A stretch of DNA of 50,632 nucleotides, taken from the IMG/VR virus record IMGVR_UViG_3300018421_000045, positions 1-50,632 of that record, one strand, 5' to 3'. This document shows, piece by piece, positions 25,594 to 34,292 of this stretch (its first letter is position 1; every line of letters begins with the position of its first letter). The stretch comes from a virus. The translations under genes and the position numbers were made by a program. The notes beneath the pieces are model-generated. The model had not been told where the DNA came from, ran no database searches, and saw only the letters and a list, made by a program, of their open reading frames with translations.

Positions 25594-26709
25594 ATGAAAA
25601 TTGCAAGAAATCATAATTTAAATGCATTTTTAAGTGTTCAGGGCGTAACACAAGGTGGCGTCAATTCAATCTATTATGATGAGGCCGTTTACTTTCGCAG
25701 AAGTGCTGTAGGATCAATAAACTCAACCGTTGATCAAGAAGAGTGGATGCAGGGTGATATTTCAGCTTCTTATTCAAATTCTCTTGGCGGTCAGCAGAAT
25801 TTTACAACACCAGGTACTACTTCATGGTCTATTCCCGGTGCAGTAAATGTATCGTATATGTGTTTTCTTTTAGTGGGGGCTGGTGGATCTGGTATGGGAA
25901 CATCTTCTTATGCCCCTGGAGCAGGTGGTGGATCTTTGGTTTGGGTAAATAATGTTCCTATGACGGATGATGGCACCCTTGAAATAACAGTTGCGTCAGA
26001 GGCTCCGAAAACTTCTGGTATACCCACACCATATGGTGGATATCAAGTAAATCATTTTTCACGAATTACCGGTACATGGGGAGGTCAAAGTGTATTTTGG
26101 CAAGCTGGAGGAGCACCTAATCCAAGACGAACAAACAGTGCTAATGATACCTATGCACAAGGAGGTAATGCAAGTTTACCAAGCATTGGGTCGAATGCCA
26201 CTTTAAACACTGCTGGTGTTACACAAGCGGGCTATTCTGGGGGCCGAGGTGGATATGGTTATGCTTATGCTGGTGGTGGTGGTGGCGCCGCTGGTTACTC
26301 AGGTGCTGGTGGCCGTGGTGGTGGACAGACACAAAATCAGTATTATGGCGCTGGATTGTCTGGATCTGGTGGTGGCGGAGGAGGTGGCGGTGCATGTGGA
26401 TCTTTTGATGCTGGTGGAAATGGTGGTGGTGTAGGAATTTTTGGTGAAGGATCTAGTGGCAGTGGTGGCGCAGGTGGTAGCGGTAATGCCGCCAATGGAT
26501 ATGGAGGCTCTGGAGGTGAAGATGGAGGTCGTGGCGGTGGACTATATCAAGGGTCGTCGACTTATATAAATAAAGGTGGTGATTATGGTGGTGGTGGTGC
26601 AAGTGCAGACAATACTTATGGAGAGCACGGATCTGGCGCACAGGGTGTTGTAAGGATCATCTGGGGTGCGGGTCGGGGGTACCCAGCCACTTTGACTGGA
26701 GATATATAA
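25594..26709 (+). CDS. Glycine-rich fibre tip protein (GxVRIIWG C-terminus)
   Basis: This 371-aa protein has an N-terminal docking part (residues ~1-70), a domain beginning FTTPGTTSWSIPGAVNVSYM followed by LLVGAGGSG (the usual start of polyglycine phage tip domains), and a long Gly-rich region (~200-345, with runs such as GGGGGGGGACG). The C-terminus QGVVRIIWGAGRGYPAT matches the 'GAVRIIWGxGRxFP' ending common in marine T4-like fibres. Polyglycine-II packing with variable loops would make this a receptor-binding tip. It closes the fibre cassette. The exact TATAAATA inside the gene (26565) is noted separately. Confidence 0.7.
   Translation: MKIARNHNLNAFLSVQGVTQGGVNSIYYDEAVYFRRSAVGSINSTVDQEEWMQGDISASYSNSLGGQQNFTTPGTTSWSIPGAVNVSYMCFLLVGAGGSGMGTSSYAPGAGGGSLVWVNNVPMTDDGTLEITVASEAPKTSGIPTPYGGYQVNHFSRITGTWGGQSVFWQAGGAPNPRRTNSANDTYAQGGNASLPSIGSNATLNTAGVTQAGYSGGRGGYGYAYAGGGGGAAGYSGAGGRGGGQTQNQYYGAGLSGSGGGGGGGGACGSFDAGGNGGGVGIFGEGSSGSGGAGGSGNAANGYGGSGGEDGGRGGGLYQGSSTYINKGGDYGGGGASADNTYGEHGSGAQGVVRIIWGAGRGYPATLTGDI
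26565..26572 (+). promoter_or_regulatory. Possible internal late promoter (TATAAATA)
   Basis: Exact TATAAATA inside the 3' end of the glycine-rich gene, 161 nt before the glycosyltransferase start. A second, one-mismatch box TATAAATT is at 26710-26717, 16 nt before that ATG. Either could drive the glycosyltransferase gene; both may be chance in AT-rich DNA. Confidence 0.35.
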
Positions 26710-26732
26710 TATAAATTTATTATAGGTATATT

Positions 26733-29369
26733 ATGATAAAAATAGCGATAATAGACTTACTAGGTCTAACATATGATGGTGATACATTAAACAGTAGAGG
26801 TTTGGGTGGATCTGAATCTGCTGTTATTCTTATGTCAAAAGAATTGGCTAAGATTGGATTTAATGTAACCGTATTTAATAATTGCCTTGACAGTCAAGCT
26901 ACTCCTGGTATATACGATAATGTAAAATTTATTGACCATACACAAGCGGATACTAATGAAGTATTTGATATTGTAATATCTTCAAGATCTGTTTATCCTT
27001 TCTTTGCAAATAATCAATACGGTACAATGTGTGCAAATGCAACACATAAAGTTGTATGGATGCATGATACTTTTTGTGAAGGTGATCAACATATTGAGGA
27101 TATGATTAATCAAGGTATTATTGATGAATTGTTTACTCTATCTGATTTTCATTCTACATATGTACTTAATTGTGATCATGGAAGCAAGAGAAATTTTGAA
27201 GTATTAAAACATAAAATATTTCAGACACGTAATGGAGCCGTAAAGTATATTGATGAAATTAATCTTTCTAAAAAAGACAAAAATCATTTTGTATACAATG
27301 CGTCAGTTACAAAAGGTCTTAAACCACTTCTCAATGATATTTGGCCAAAGGTAAAAGAACAAATACCGAATGCTCATTTAACTGTTATTGGTGGATACTA
27401 TAGATTTAGAGAAGGAGCCGAACCAGACGCCCAAGAAAAAGACTTACACGCCTTTGAAGAATCAATATCAGAAGATCTTAATGTAACATTTACTAACGTA
27501 ATACCTCAAAACCAAATAGCCGATATATTAGCAAATGCTACTTATATGATATATCCAACAGACTTTCCCGAGACGTTCGGTATATCCTCATTAGAATCTC
27601 TTTTATATAAAACACCTATCATTACATCTAGGTTTGGTGCTCTTGAAGAAACAGCAATTGACTTGGCGTGTTATAAAACTAATTATGCTTCTGTGCCTAA
27701 TAGTTTATTTCCTCATATAGATGCCCAAGCTCAATCTGATATTTTTGTTTCGAAGGTGTTAGAAGCATATGGTGATGATTATCTTCTACAACAAAAACAA
27801 AACTATTGTGATGTAATTAATGATATCTATGGATGGGATACAGTAGCACTACAGTGGAAGCAGCAGTTTTATTTTAAATTAGAAAAGTATCTACCGGTAG
27901 ATGACTATCGTAAGGTACAACAAATTAATGATAAAGTCAAGAGGGTTTACGGCAGAAGATTTGATAATGAAGTTGAAAGGCAAGTCTATAAAAGTTATGG
28001 TGATCAAAAAAGAATTGTAATTATATCACCGTTTTGGAACGCTAGTGATTATTTACTTGCACATTGTGAATCTATTGATCAACAAGATTACGATAATTAT
28101 CTACATATATTGATAGACGATGCGTCTGATGATGTAATACCTGAATTACCCGAAAATAAAAAAAGAATATTTGTTCAAAATCCCCAAAGGCTAGGCTGTA
28201 TTAGAAATCAAATGAATGCTTTTCATCGATGGGTTGAGGAGGATGACATTGTAATACTTCTTGACGGTGATGATTTTTTAGTAAGTAATAATACTATATT
28301 CCATTACTATAATCAATTATATAATGATGGAATAGAATTTACTTATGGCTCCTGTTGGAGTATGGCGGATGGCATTCCTCTTATTGCACAAGATTATCCT
28401 ACAGATGTTAAACTTAATAAAACATATAGAGAGCATTTATTTAATTGGAAAATACCATACACTCATTTAAGAACCTTTAAAGGTATTCACTGTAAGGATC
28501 TTAACTATAGTAATTATAAAAAAGATGGAAAGTGGTTAATGAGTGGCATGGACAATCCTTTATTTTATGAACTTATAGAAAAAGTAGATTCAGATAAAAT
28601 AAAAGCTGTTAAAGAAATAACATGTTTTTATAACGACATTAACCCACTAAATGATTATAAGGTAAACCCAATGGAACAAAATCAAAACGCTGATACATCT
28701 TATGAAACATCTGAAGAAAAACATGCTCCTCATTTACTTTATAAAAAAATTGAAGAGTTGCCTGAGATTAATATTCTTATAGCGGTGCCAACAAATAAGT
28801 ATATTTCTCCAGAAACATTTAAATCAATTTATGATGTAAAGAAACCTCAAAATGTTAAATTACATTTTGAATACTTTTTTGGCTATATGGTTGATCAGGT
28901 TAGAAACCTTGCCGTTGAGTGGGGTAAGAATTATGATTATTTGTGGTTTATAGATAGCGATATTTCTTTTGATGAGGGTGCTTTGATCAGACTTTTAAGT
29001 CATGATAAAGACATTGTTTCAGGAGTATATGTTCAGAGAAAAGAACCACATAATATTACTGAATTGTATCATGATACTGGTAAGGGTCAGGAGAATATTA
29101 TTTGGACAGAAGAATTAAAAAACAAGGTTTTTAGGGTTTCTGCATGTGGAATGGGTTGTGTTTTAATAAAAAGACATGTATTAAAAACCATTGAGTATCC
29201 TCATTTTTATTATCAATCGGCAATTAATCATATGAATACAATTTCTGAGGATGTGTACTTCTGTAATAAAGCTAAAAAACTCAATTGGCAAATCTGGGCG
29301 GATGGTGGAGTAATATGTCATCATCATGGTGAATCAGTGTTTATTCCAACAGATGAAGAAAAAAAATAG
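26733..29369 (+). CDS. Three-domain glycosyltransferase fusion (GT-B + two GT-A)
   Basis: This 878-aa cytoplasmic enzyme is predicted to transfer sugars from nucleotide-sugar donors. Residues ~1-385 form a GT-B, family-4-like domain with GLGGSESAV near the start and YPTDFPETFGISSLE (acid-x7-Glu donor-binding motif) at ~274-288. Residues ~425-660 form a GT-A family-2-like domain with ISPFWN, IDDASDD and LLDGDDF (metal-binding acidic triad near 510). Residues ~690-870 form a second GT-A-like domain with VPTNKYISPETF, WFIDSDISF (DxD near 740) and DIVSGVY. Three active-site sets in one chain suggest sequential sugar addition. Its place between fibre tip and neck genes suggests virion or fibre glycosylation; DNA or host-surface modification is an alternative. 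The acceptor is unknown. Confidence 0.75.
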   Translation: MIKIAIIDLLGLTYDGDTLNSRGLGGSESAVILMSKELAKIGFNVTVFNNCLDSQATPGIYDNVKFIDHTQADTNEVFDIVISSRSVYPFFANNQYGTMCANATHKVVWMHDTFCEGDQHIEDMINQGIIDELFTLSDFHSTYVLNCDHGSKRNFEVLKHKIFQTRNGAVKYIDEINLSKKDKNHFVYNASVTKGLKPLLNDIWPKVKEQIPNAHLTVIGGYYRFREGAEPDAQEKDLHAFEESISEDLNVTFTNVIPQNQIADILANATYMIYPTDFPETFGISSLESLLYKTPIITSRFGALEETAIDLACYKTNYASVPNSLFPHIDAQAQSDIFVSKVLEAYGDDYLLQQKQNYCDVINDIYGWDTVALQWKQQFYFKLEKYLPVDDYRKVQQINDKVKRVYGRRFDNEVERQVYKSYGDQKRIVIISPFWNASDYLLAHCESIDQQDYDNYLHILIDDASDDVIPELPENKKRIFVQNPQRLGCIRNQMNAFHRWVEEDDIVILLDGDDFLVSNNTIFHYYNQLYNDGIEFTYGSCWSMADGIPLIAQDYPTDVKLNKTYREHLFNWKIPYTHLRTFKGIHCKDLNYSNYKKDGKWLMSGMDNPLFYELIEKVDSDKIKAVKEITCFYNDINPLNDYKVNPMEQNQNADTSYETSEEKHAPHLLYKKIEELPEINILIAVPTNKYISPETFKSIYDVKKPQNVKLHFEYFFGYMVDQVRNLAVEWGKNYDYLWFIDSDISFDEGALIRLLSHDKDIVSGVYVQRKEPHNITELYHDTGKGQENIIWTEELKNKVFRVSACGMGCVLIKRHVLKTIEYPHFYYQSAINHMNTISEDVYFCNKAKKLNWQIWADGGVICHHHGESVFIPTDEEKK

Positions 29370-29377
29370 TATAAATA
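29370..29377 (+). promoter_or_regulatory. T4-type late promoter (TATAAATA)
   Basis: Exact TATAAATA that begins on the base after the glycosyltransferase stop codon and 29 nt before the gp13 start. It would drive the neck-terminase operon. Confidence 0.8.
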
Positions 29378-29405
29378 CATACATTATCTATTACGAGGAA
29401 GACAT

Positions 29406-30155
29406 ATGTCTGTAGCATCCAAAGATCAATTAATTGAATGGTGTAAAAGAAAACTAGGCGATCCTGTGATTGAAATAAATGTGGATGATGATCAGGTTTC
29501 TGATAGAGTTGACGAGGCGGTTGAATACTGGAGAGAATATCATTCAGATGCTACATATAGAGGTTATGTTTCACACGAGGTTACTTCTACTGACGTAGAT
29601 AATGGTTATATACCAGTTGGTTCAAATGTAATCCATGTTACAAAACTTTTTAAAACAAATGAAAATCTAATTACCAGAAATATGTTTGACATCAAATATC
29701 AAATGATGTTAAATGATATTACTGACATGTATACATTTATTGGTGACCTTGCATATTACGAACAAATTCAACAATACCTGTCTTTATTAGATATGAAATT
29801 GGCTGGTACTCCACAGGTTGATTTTATAAGACGCATGGGCAGACTTTATATTCATGGCGACTTTGTTGATGGTGATATTAAAGAGGGTGACTATCTAGTA
29901 TATGAAGCCTACACATATATTGATGAAACTGCACATACATCACTGTGGGATGATTTGTGGCTAAAAGAATATGCAACCGCTTTAATTAAACAACAATGGG
30001 GTGCAAACCTTTCTAAATTTGAAGGTATGCAATTACCTGGTGGTGTAATGTTAAATGGTGCCAGAATTTTTGAAGAGGCCACTAATGAAATTAATGTGTT
30101 AAGAGAAAGAATCAGAACTGATTTCGAATTACCACCAGACTTTTATGTAGGTTAA
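29406..30155 (+). CDS. gp13: Neck protein gp13
   Basis: This 249-aa protein matches T4 gp13 (309 aa in T4), which with gp14 forms the neck that closes the filled head and joins it to the tail. The N-terminus is characteristic: LIEWCKRKLGDPVIEINVDD followed by DRVDEAVEYWREYH. A middle strand block (MGRLYIHGDFVDGDIKEGDY) and the C-terminal helix (NEINVLRERIRTDFELPPDF) follow. It starts with GAGGAA eight bases upstream, is the first gene after a late promoter, and is followed 1 nt later by gp14. The order gp13-gp14-gp15 as in T4 strongly supports the call. Confidence 0.9.
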   Translation: MSVASKDQLIEWCKRKLGDPVIEINVDDDQVSDRVDEAVEYWREYHSDATYRGYVSHEVTSTDVDNGYIPVGSNVIHVTKLFKTNENLITRNMFDIKYQMMLNDITDMYTFIGDLAYYEQIQQYLSLLDMKLAGTPQVDFIRRMGRLYIHGDFVDGDIKEGDYLVYEAYTYIDETAHTSLWDDLWLKEYATALIKQQWGANLSKFEGMQLPGGVMLNGARIFEEATNEINVLRERIRTDFELPPDFYVG

Positions 30156-30156
30156 T

Positions 30157-31041
30157 ATGGCAACCAATTATTACTTTAGTCAAAAAGTTCAATCTGAACA
30201 ATTATTATATGAAGATATAGTAATTGAATCCCTGCAAATGTATGGTCAAGATGTTTACTATTTACCAAGAGAAATAGTAAATGAAGATCGTGTGTTCGGT
30301 GATGATGTGCCATCAAGATTTGGATCTGCATATAAACTAGAAATGTATATTGAAAACATAGAAGGTTTTGATGGTGAGGGGGATCTTTTTACTAAGTTTG
30401 GTGTGCAGATAAGAGATCAGGCCAGTTTTGTGGTTGCAAGAAAAAGATGGACACAAACTGTAAAAAGATATGACAATGATATTACACAACCAAGACCAAG
30501 AGAAGGTGATTTAATATATCTACCATTGTCAAATTCTTTATTTGAAATTATGCACGTTGAACACGAACAACCATTTTATCAATTGTCAAATCTTCCAACA
30601 TTTAAATTACGCTGTGAGCTGTTTGAATATAATGATGAGGATATGGATACCGGTGTCACTAACATTGATGATTTAGAAAAAGAATATGCATATACATATT
30701 CATTATATTTAGATTCAGCAGGTACAGGAGCAAACTTCTTTACAGTGGGTGAAAATATATCTATGACACTTGACGATGGCGTTATTATATCTGGTGAGGT
30801 AAGTGAATGGTTAGATCTTACCAAAACACTTAATGTAACACATGTAGGAGCTAATGATGGTAAATTCCACACATTTGTTCCGGGTAAATTGGTTGTAGGA
30901 TCTAATGGTTCAATAAGATTAAGTACGGTTAGTGAAGTAAATCAAATTGCCGAAAATGAACAGAATTCCGATTTCGAAAGTATTTCAAGTGGTTTCTTAG
31001 ACTTTAGCGAATCAAACCCATTTGGAGATCCTAATGACTGA
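30157..31041 (+). CDS. gp14: Neck protein gp14
   Basis: This 294-aa protein (T4 gp14 is 256 aa) partners gp13 in the head-closure neck. Family-like segments include QLLYEDIVIESLQMYGQDV and YYLPREIVNEDRVFGDD near the N-terminus, QASFVVARKRW near residue 92, and PREGDLIYLPLSNSLFEI. The last ~30 residues are acidic. It begins immediately after gp13 and overlaps the next small gene by 8 nt. The extra length relative to T4 is in the C-terminal half (a beta domain with NISMTLDDGVIISGEVSEW). Confidence 0.9.
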   Translation: MATNYYFSQKVQSEQLLYEDIVIESLQMYGQDVYYLPREIVNEDRVFGDDVPSRFGSAYKLEMYIENIEGFDGEGDLFTKFGVQIRDQASFVVARKRWTQTVKRYDNDITQPRPREGDLIYLPLSNSLFEIMHVEHEQPFYQLSNLPTFKLRCELFEYNDEDMDTGVTNIDDLEKEYAYTYSLYLDSAGTGANFFTVGENISMTLDDGVIISGEVSEWLDLTKTLNVTHVGANDGKFHTFVPGKLVVGSNGSIRLSTVSEVNQIAENEQNSDFESISSGFLDFSESNPFGDPND

Positions 31042-31294
31042 TTTATTTGATTTTGGTTTTACAGCAGTAGATGAATCTGAACTTGAAGCCGTACAAGCAT
31101 TAGGTGCTACTGCTAAAGAAGTTGAAGCTGCTGCATCATCTACTCAAGAAAAACTTGATGCATTATATAATGCTATTGTTCCTCTATTAAACAATTTAAA
31201 AAAGAATCCCGAAAAAGAATATATTCTTTGGCCCAATAGATTGGAAAAAGTAGAACAATTCGAAACTCATCTGCAGTCAATATATAAAGGTTAA
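31034..31294 (+). CDS. Conserved-type small protein between gp14 and gp15
   Basis: This 86-aa protein uses the ATG with GGAG eight bases before it and overlaps gp14 by 8 nt. Residues ~15-55 are predicted helical and Ala/Glu-rich (coiled-coil-like), then EYILWPNRLEKVEQFETHL near the C-terminus. A 'YIxWPNRxxKIxxF' ending is a pattern I associate with small proteins of marine T4-like phages at this locus. T4 has no counterpart between genes 14 and 15. Possibly a virion or assembly accessory protein; the function is unknown. Confidence 0.65.
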   Translation: MTDLFDFGFTAVDESELEAVQALGATAKEVEAAASSTQEKLDALYNAIVPLLNNLKKNPEKEYILWPNRLEKVEQFETHLQSIYKG

Positions 31295-31296
31295 TT

Positions 31297-32085
31297 ATGT
31301 TTACTTACTTTTATCATCAAAAGTTTAGAAAAGCTGTGGCTGCGTTTGGAACGTTGTTTAACAACATATATGTATTGCGTAAGAACAGCTCTGGTGAGGT
31401 TATAAGTCAGGTAAAGGTTCCTTTGTCATATGCCCCTAAGAAAGCATTCTTAGATAGAATTAGAGAAAATCCCGATTTAGTAAACAATACTAAAATTGCA
31501 GTAAAATTACCTCGCATGTCTTTTGAAATTATTTCAATAGCATATGACCAGGGTAGACAGTTACAAAAAACAAATACTTTTACTCAAACCGGTTCAGCCG
31601 CAGATTTAAGAAATAAATTCTATAGTTTTGTACCATATAATCTTACTTTTCAGTTAAGTGTATATGCCAAGAACCAAGATGATGCATTACAAGTAGTGGA
31701 ACAAATATTACCATACTTTAATCCCCAATATAATTTGACTATGAAACCCTTTGCTGATTTTCCAAATGTAAAAGAAGATATTCCAATTGCTCTTAACAGT
31801 GTTGACTTTACGGACGACTATGAAGCACCGTTAGAGCAAAGAAGAACCATCATATATACTTTAACATTTGATATGAGAGTAAACTTTTATGGTCCAATTA
31901 ATGAGACTGGTGTTATTAAAACATCTCTGTCTAATCTTTATGAAATCCAAACCGGAGATGATTCTGATCGCCAAATTGGTAAAATAAGGGTAAGACCTAA
32001 TCCGTTTGATGTAAGTGCTGATTCTGATTTTGGATTTACCGATTCATCGGATTATAGCTATATTTTTGATTTTGATAGTACATAG
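31297..32085 (+). CDS. gp15: Tail sheath stabiliser / tail terminator gp15
   Basis: This 262-aa protein is close to T4 gp15 (272 aa), which caps the contractile tail and joins it to the neck. Typical segments are YFYHQKFRKAVAAFGTLFNN at the N-terminus, KVPLSYAPKKAFLDRI near 40, VKLPRMSFEI near 70, and YNLTFQLSVYAKNQDDALQV near 110-130. It starts 2 nt after the small upstream gene in the gp13-gp17 operon. A normal length and conserved context make the call firm. Confidence 0.92.
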   Translation: MFTYFYHQKFRKAVAAFGTLFNNIYVLRKNSSGEVISQVKVPLSYAPKKAFLDRIRENPDLVNNTKIAVKLPRMSFEIISIAYDQGRQLQKTNTFTQTGSAADLRNKFYSFVPYNLTFQLSVYAKNQDDALQVVEQILPYFNPQYNLTMKPFADFPNVKEDIPIALNSVDFTDDYEAPLEQRRTIIYTLTFDMRVNFYGPINETGVIKTSLSNLYEIQTGDDSDRQIGKIRVRPNPFDVSADSDFGFTDSSDYSYIFDFDST

Positions 32086-32093
32086 GAGCTATT

Positions 32094-32273
32094 ATGGAAA
32101 ACAGAATTTGTAGAAGTTGTGGTCATTCTTGTCATTGCCCAGAAAATACTGTCGGCAGTAAGTTTGAATCAAGTCGAGAGGCGTCAGAAGTTGATGTCAT
32201 AAAATGCCTGGATCATGATACCATTGATGGTAATGAGTGTACATGTACCGAATGTGATTGTAGTGATGAATGA
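32094..32273 (+). CDS. Cys-rich mini-protein (probable metal-binding)
   Basis: This 59-aa protein has AGGAG five bases before its ATG. It contains nine Cys and three His: C6-x2-C9-x-H11-x-C13-x-C15, then C38, H41 and C49-x-C51-x2-C54-x-C56. Two such knuckles suggest two zinc (or other metal) sites. It sits between gp15 and gp16, 8 nt after gp15, and overlaps gp16 by 8 nt, so it should be co-expressed with packaging proteins. No family is recognised. It could be a terminase or assembly cofactor, a transcription-like zinc ribbon, or a metallothionein-like protein. Confidence 0.65.
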   Translation: MENRICRSCGHSCHCPENTVGSKFESSREASEVDVIKCLDHDTIDGNECTCTECDCSDE

Positions 32274-32619
32274 TAAAGCAGATAATGATTTTGAATATTC
32301 CAGGAGAATATATCATGACCTCTTAGCAAAAGGATCTGAGGCTTTAGATGATATGATGGATGTTGCAAGAGCCACAGAACATCCAAGAGCATTTGAAGTA
32401 TTATCTAATATGATGAAGAACATGGGTGATATAAATGGCTCTCTTTTAGATCTACATAAAAAACATAAAGATTATCATAAAGAAGATAAACCGGCGGAAC
32501 TAGCCAATCAAACTACTAATAATGTGTTTATAGGTTCTACTAGTGATTTACAGCGTATGCTTTTAGATAATGATGAGGATAAGGTAGTTGACATTAGCGA
32601 TTACAAGAAAGATGAATGA
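32266..32619 (+). CDS. gp16: Small terminase subunit gp16
   Basis: This 117-aa, mostly helical protein (T4 gp16 is 164 aa) would recognise phage DNA and stimulate the gp17 motor. The N-terminal helix FEYSRRIYHDLLAKGSEALD and ATEHPRAFEVLSNMMKNMGD give the typical long helical hairpin used for ring assembly. The C-terminal part TNNVFIGSTSDLQRML is like the conserved end of marine gp16. The chosen ATG overlaps the end of the Cys-rich gene; an in-frame upstream extension to 32215 has no ribosome site. It overlaps gp17 by 8 nt. Confidence 0.82.
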   Translation: MNDKADNDFEYSRRIYHDLLAKGSEALDDMMDVARATEHPRAFEVLSNMMKNMGDINGSLLDLHKKHKDYHKEDKPAELANQTTNNVFIGSTSDLQRMLLDNDEDKVVDISDYKKDE

Positions 32620-34210
32620 CACTTACCTTGGTAATGCAAATATTAAAAGAGATGGTGTTCTACATAATTTTACAGCCCATGAGGTAAGTGAATATAGAAA
32701 GTGTTTAAAAGACCCATCATACTTTGCTTCTACGTATTGTAAGATTATTCACGTTGATAAGGGCTTAGTAAATTTTCAACTGTATCCATATCAGGAGGAT
32801 ATGTTTGATCACTTCACCAACAATAGATTTAGCATTGTACTCGCTTGTCGCCAGTCTGGTAAGTCTATTAGTTCTGTTGCCTATCTACTTTGGTATGCGA
32901 TATTTCATCCAGAAAAAGTCATTGCGATCTTGGCTAACAAAGGAGCTACAGCACAGGAGATGCTCGGACGAGTAACTCTAATGTTAGAGAATCTTCCATT
33001 CTTTTTACAACCAGGATGTAAGGCCCTCAATAAAAGATCAATTGAATTTTCAAATAATAGTAGAATTGTATCAGCAGCCACTAGTGGTTCATCTATTCGT
33101 GGTATGTCTGTTAATCTTCTATATCTTGACGAGTTTGCATTTGTTGAAAATGCAGCTGAGTTCTATACATCAACCTATCCAGTTATTTCATCTGGTACAG
33201 AAACTAAAGTAATAATTACGAGTACAGCTAATGGGATCGGTAATCAATTTCATAAAATCTGGGAAGGTGCAGTCCAAGAAGTCAACGAGTTCAAGTCCTT
33301 TAGAGTTGACTGGTGGGACGTCCCTGGTCGTGATGATAAATGGAAACAACAAACTATATCTAACACGAGTCAATTGCAATTCGACCAAGAGTTTGGTAAT
33401 ACATTCTTTGGGACGGGAGATACGCTTATAAATGCTGAGACTCTAATGAGTTTCAGAGCTATGCCCCATAAAAAACTTTTAGAAGGAAATAGTGTCTGGA
33501 TTTATAGTGACCCAGAACCCGGCCATCAATATGTAATGGCAGTAGATGTTTCGAAAGGAAGAGGACAGGACTATTCTACTTTTAATGTAATCGATATTAG
33601 CACTAGACCCTTTAAACAGGTTGCTGTATATCGCAATAACCTTATCTCTCCATTACTCTTCCCTAATCTTATATATAAGTATGCAAAATTCTACAATGAT
33701 GCTTGGGTAGTAGTAGAATCAAATGATCAAGGGACAATTGTTTGTAATGGTCTTTATTATGATTTAGAATATGAGAACCTACATGTTGAGTCAACAGTTA
33801 AGGCCAATAGACTTGGTATTGAAATGAATCGTAAGGTAAAACGTATTGGATGTTCTGCAATTAAAGACTTACTTGAATCTAAAAAATTAGAATTAGTAGA
33901 TCAACATACTATATTAGAAGTATCAACGTTTGTATCTAAGGGTACATCATATGAAGCATCAGAAGGCAACCATGATGATCTAATGATGAATTTAGTAATG
34001 TTTGCTTACTTTGCAATTGGTGATTATTTTTTACAATTAACAGATGTAAACATTAAAGATATGATGTTTAAGAACCAAATGAAGGCAATTGAAGATGATG
34101 TCTTACCATTTGGATTTGTTGATGACGGTATTGAAAATGCAGAAATGGAAGATGCAAGAGATGTCTGGGCTACACAACAATTTGTGACAGACTGGGAAGA
34201 TATTCACTAA
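32612..34210 (+). CDS. gp17: Large terminase subunit gp17 (ATPase and nuclease)
   Basis: This 532-aa DNA-packaging motor (T4: 610 aa) pumps DNA into the prohead and cuts concatemers. The ATPase domain has Walker A CRQSGKS at ~82-88, Walker B LLYLDEFAFV at ~169-178 with catalytic Glu, and coupling motif TSTANG at ~205. The RNase-H-like nuclease domain has AVDVSKGRGQD (Asp ~313), VVVESNDQG (Glu ~372) and EGNHDDLMM (Asp ~454-455). The ATG was chosen at the end of gp16 (8 nt overlap); an in-frame TTG 24 nt earlier is possible but less likely. All catalytic residues are intact. Confidence 0.95.
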   Translation: MNDTYLGNANIKRDGVLHNFTAHEVSEYRKCLKDPSYFASTYCKIIHVDKGLVNFQLYPYQEDMFDHFTNNRFSIVLACRQSGKSISSVAYLLWYAIFHPEKVIAILANKGATAQEMLGRVTLMLENLPFFLQPGCKALNKRSIEFSNNSRIVSAATSGSSIRGMSVNLLYLDEFAFVENAAEFYTSTYPVISSGTETKVIITSTANGIGNQFHKIWEGAVQEVNEFKSFRVDWWDVPGRDDKWKQQTISNTSQLQFDQEFGNTFFGTGDTLINAETLMSFRAMPHKKLLEGNSVWIYSDPEPGHQYVMAVDVSKGRGQDYSTFNVIDISTRPFKQVAVYRNNLISPLLFPNLIYKYAKFYNDAWVVVESNDQGTIVCNGLYYDLEYENLHVESTVKANRLGIEMNRKVKRIGCSAIKDLLESKKLELVDQHTILEVSTFVSKGTSYEASEGNHDDLMMNLVMFAYFAIGDYFLQLTDVNIKDMMFKNQMKAIEDDVLPFGFVDDGIENAEMEDARDVWATQQFVTDWEDIH

Positions 34211-34221
34211 ATATATAAAAC

Positions 34222-34229
34222 TATAAATA
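34222..34229 (+). promoter_or_regulatory. T4-type late promoter (TATAAATA)
   Basis: Exact TATAAATA in the 82-nt gap before the sheath gene. A related CTAAATATATAAAA element lies just upstream (34207-34220). It would supply the strong expression needed for sheath and tube proteins. Confidence 0.8.
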
Positions 34230-34292
34230 TACGTAATTGAATTCCGTATTATGTAAAACTTATAATTCGATTACTGGAAAAGGAAGAAACAT

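Noticed and set aside
32215-32265. N-terminal extension of gp16 overlapping the Cys-rich gene
   Set aside because: No ribosome site and no family-like sequence; the ATG at 32266 fits the operon spacing.
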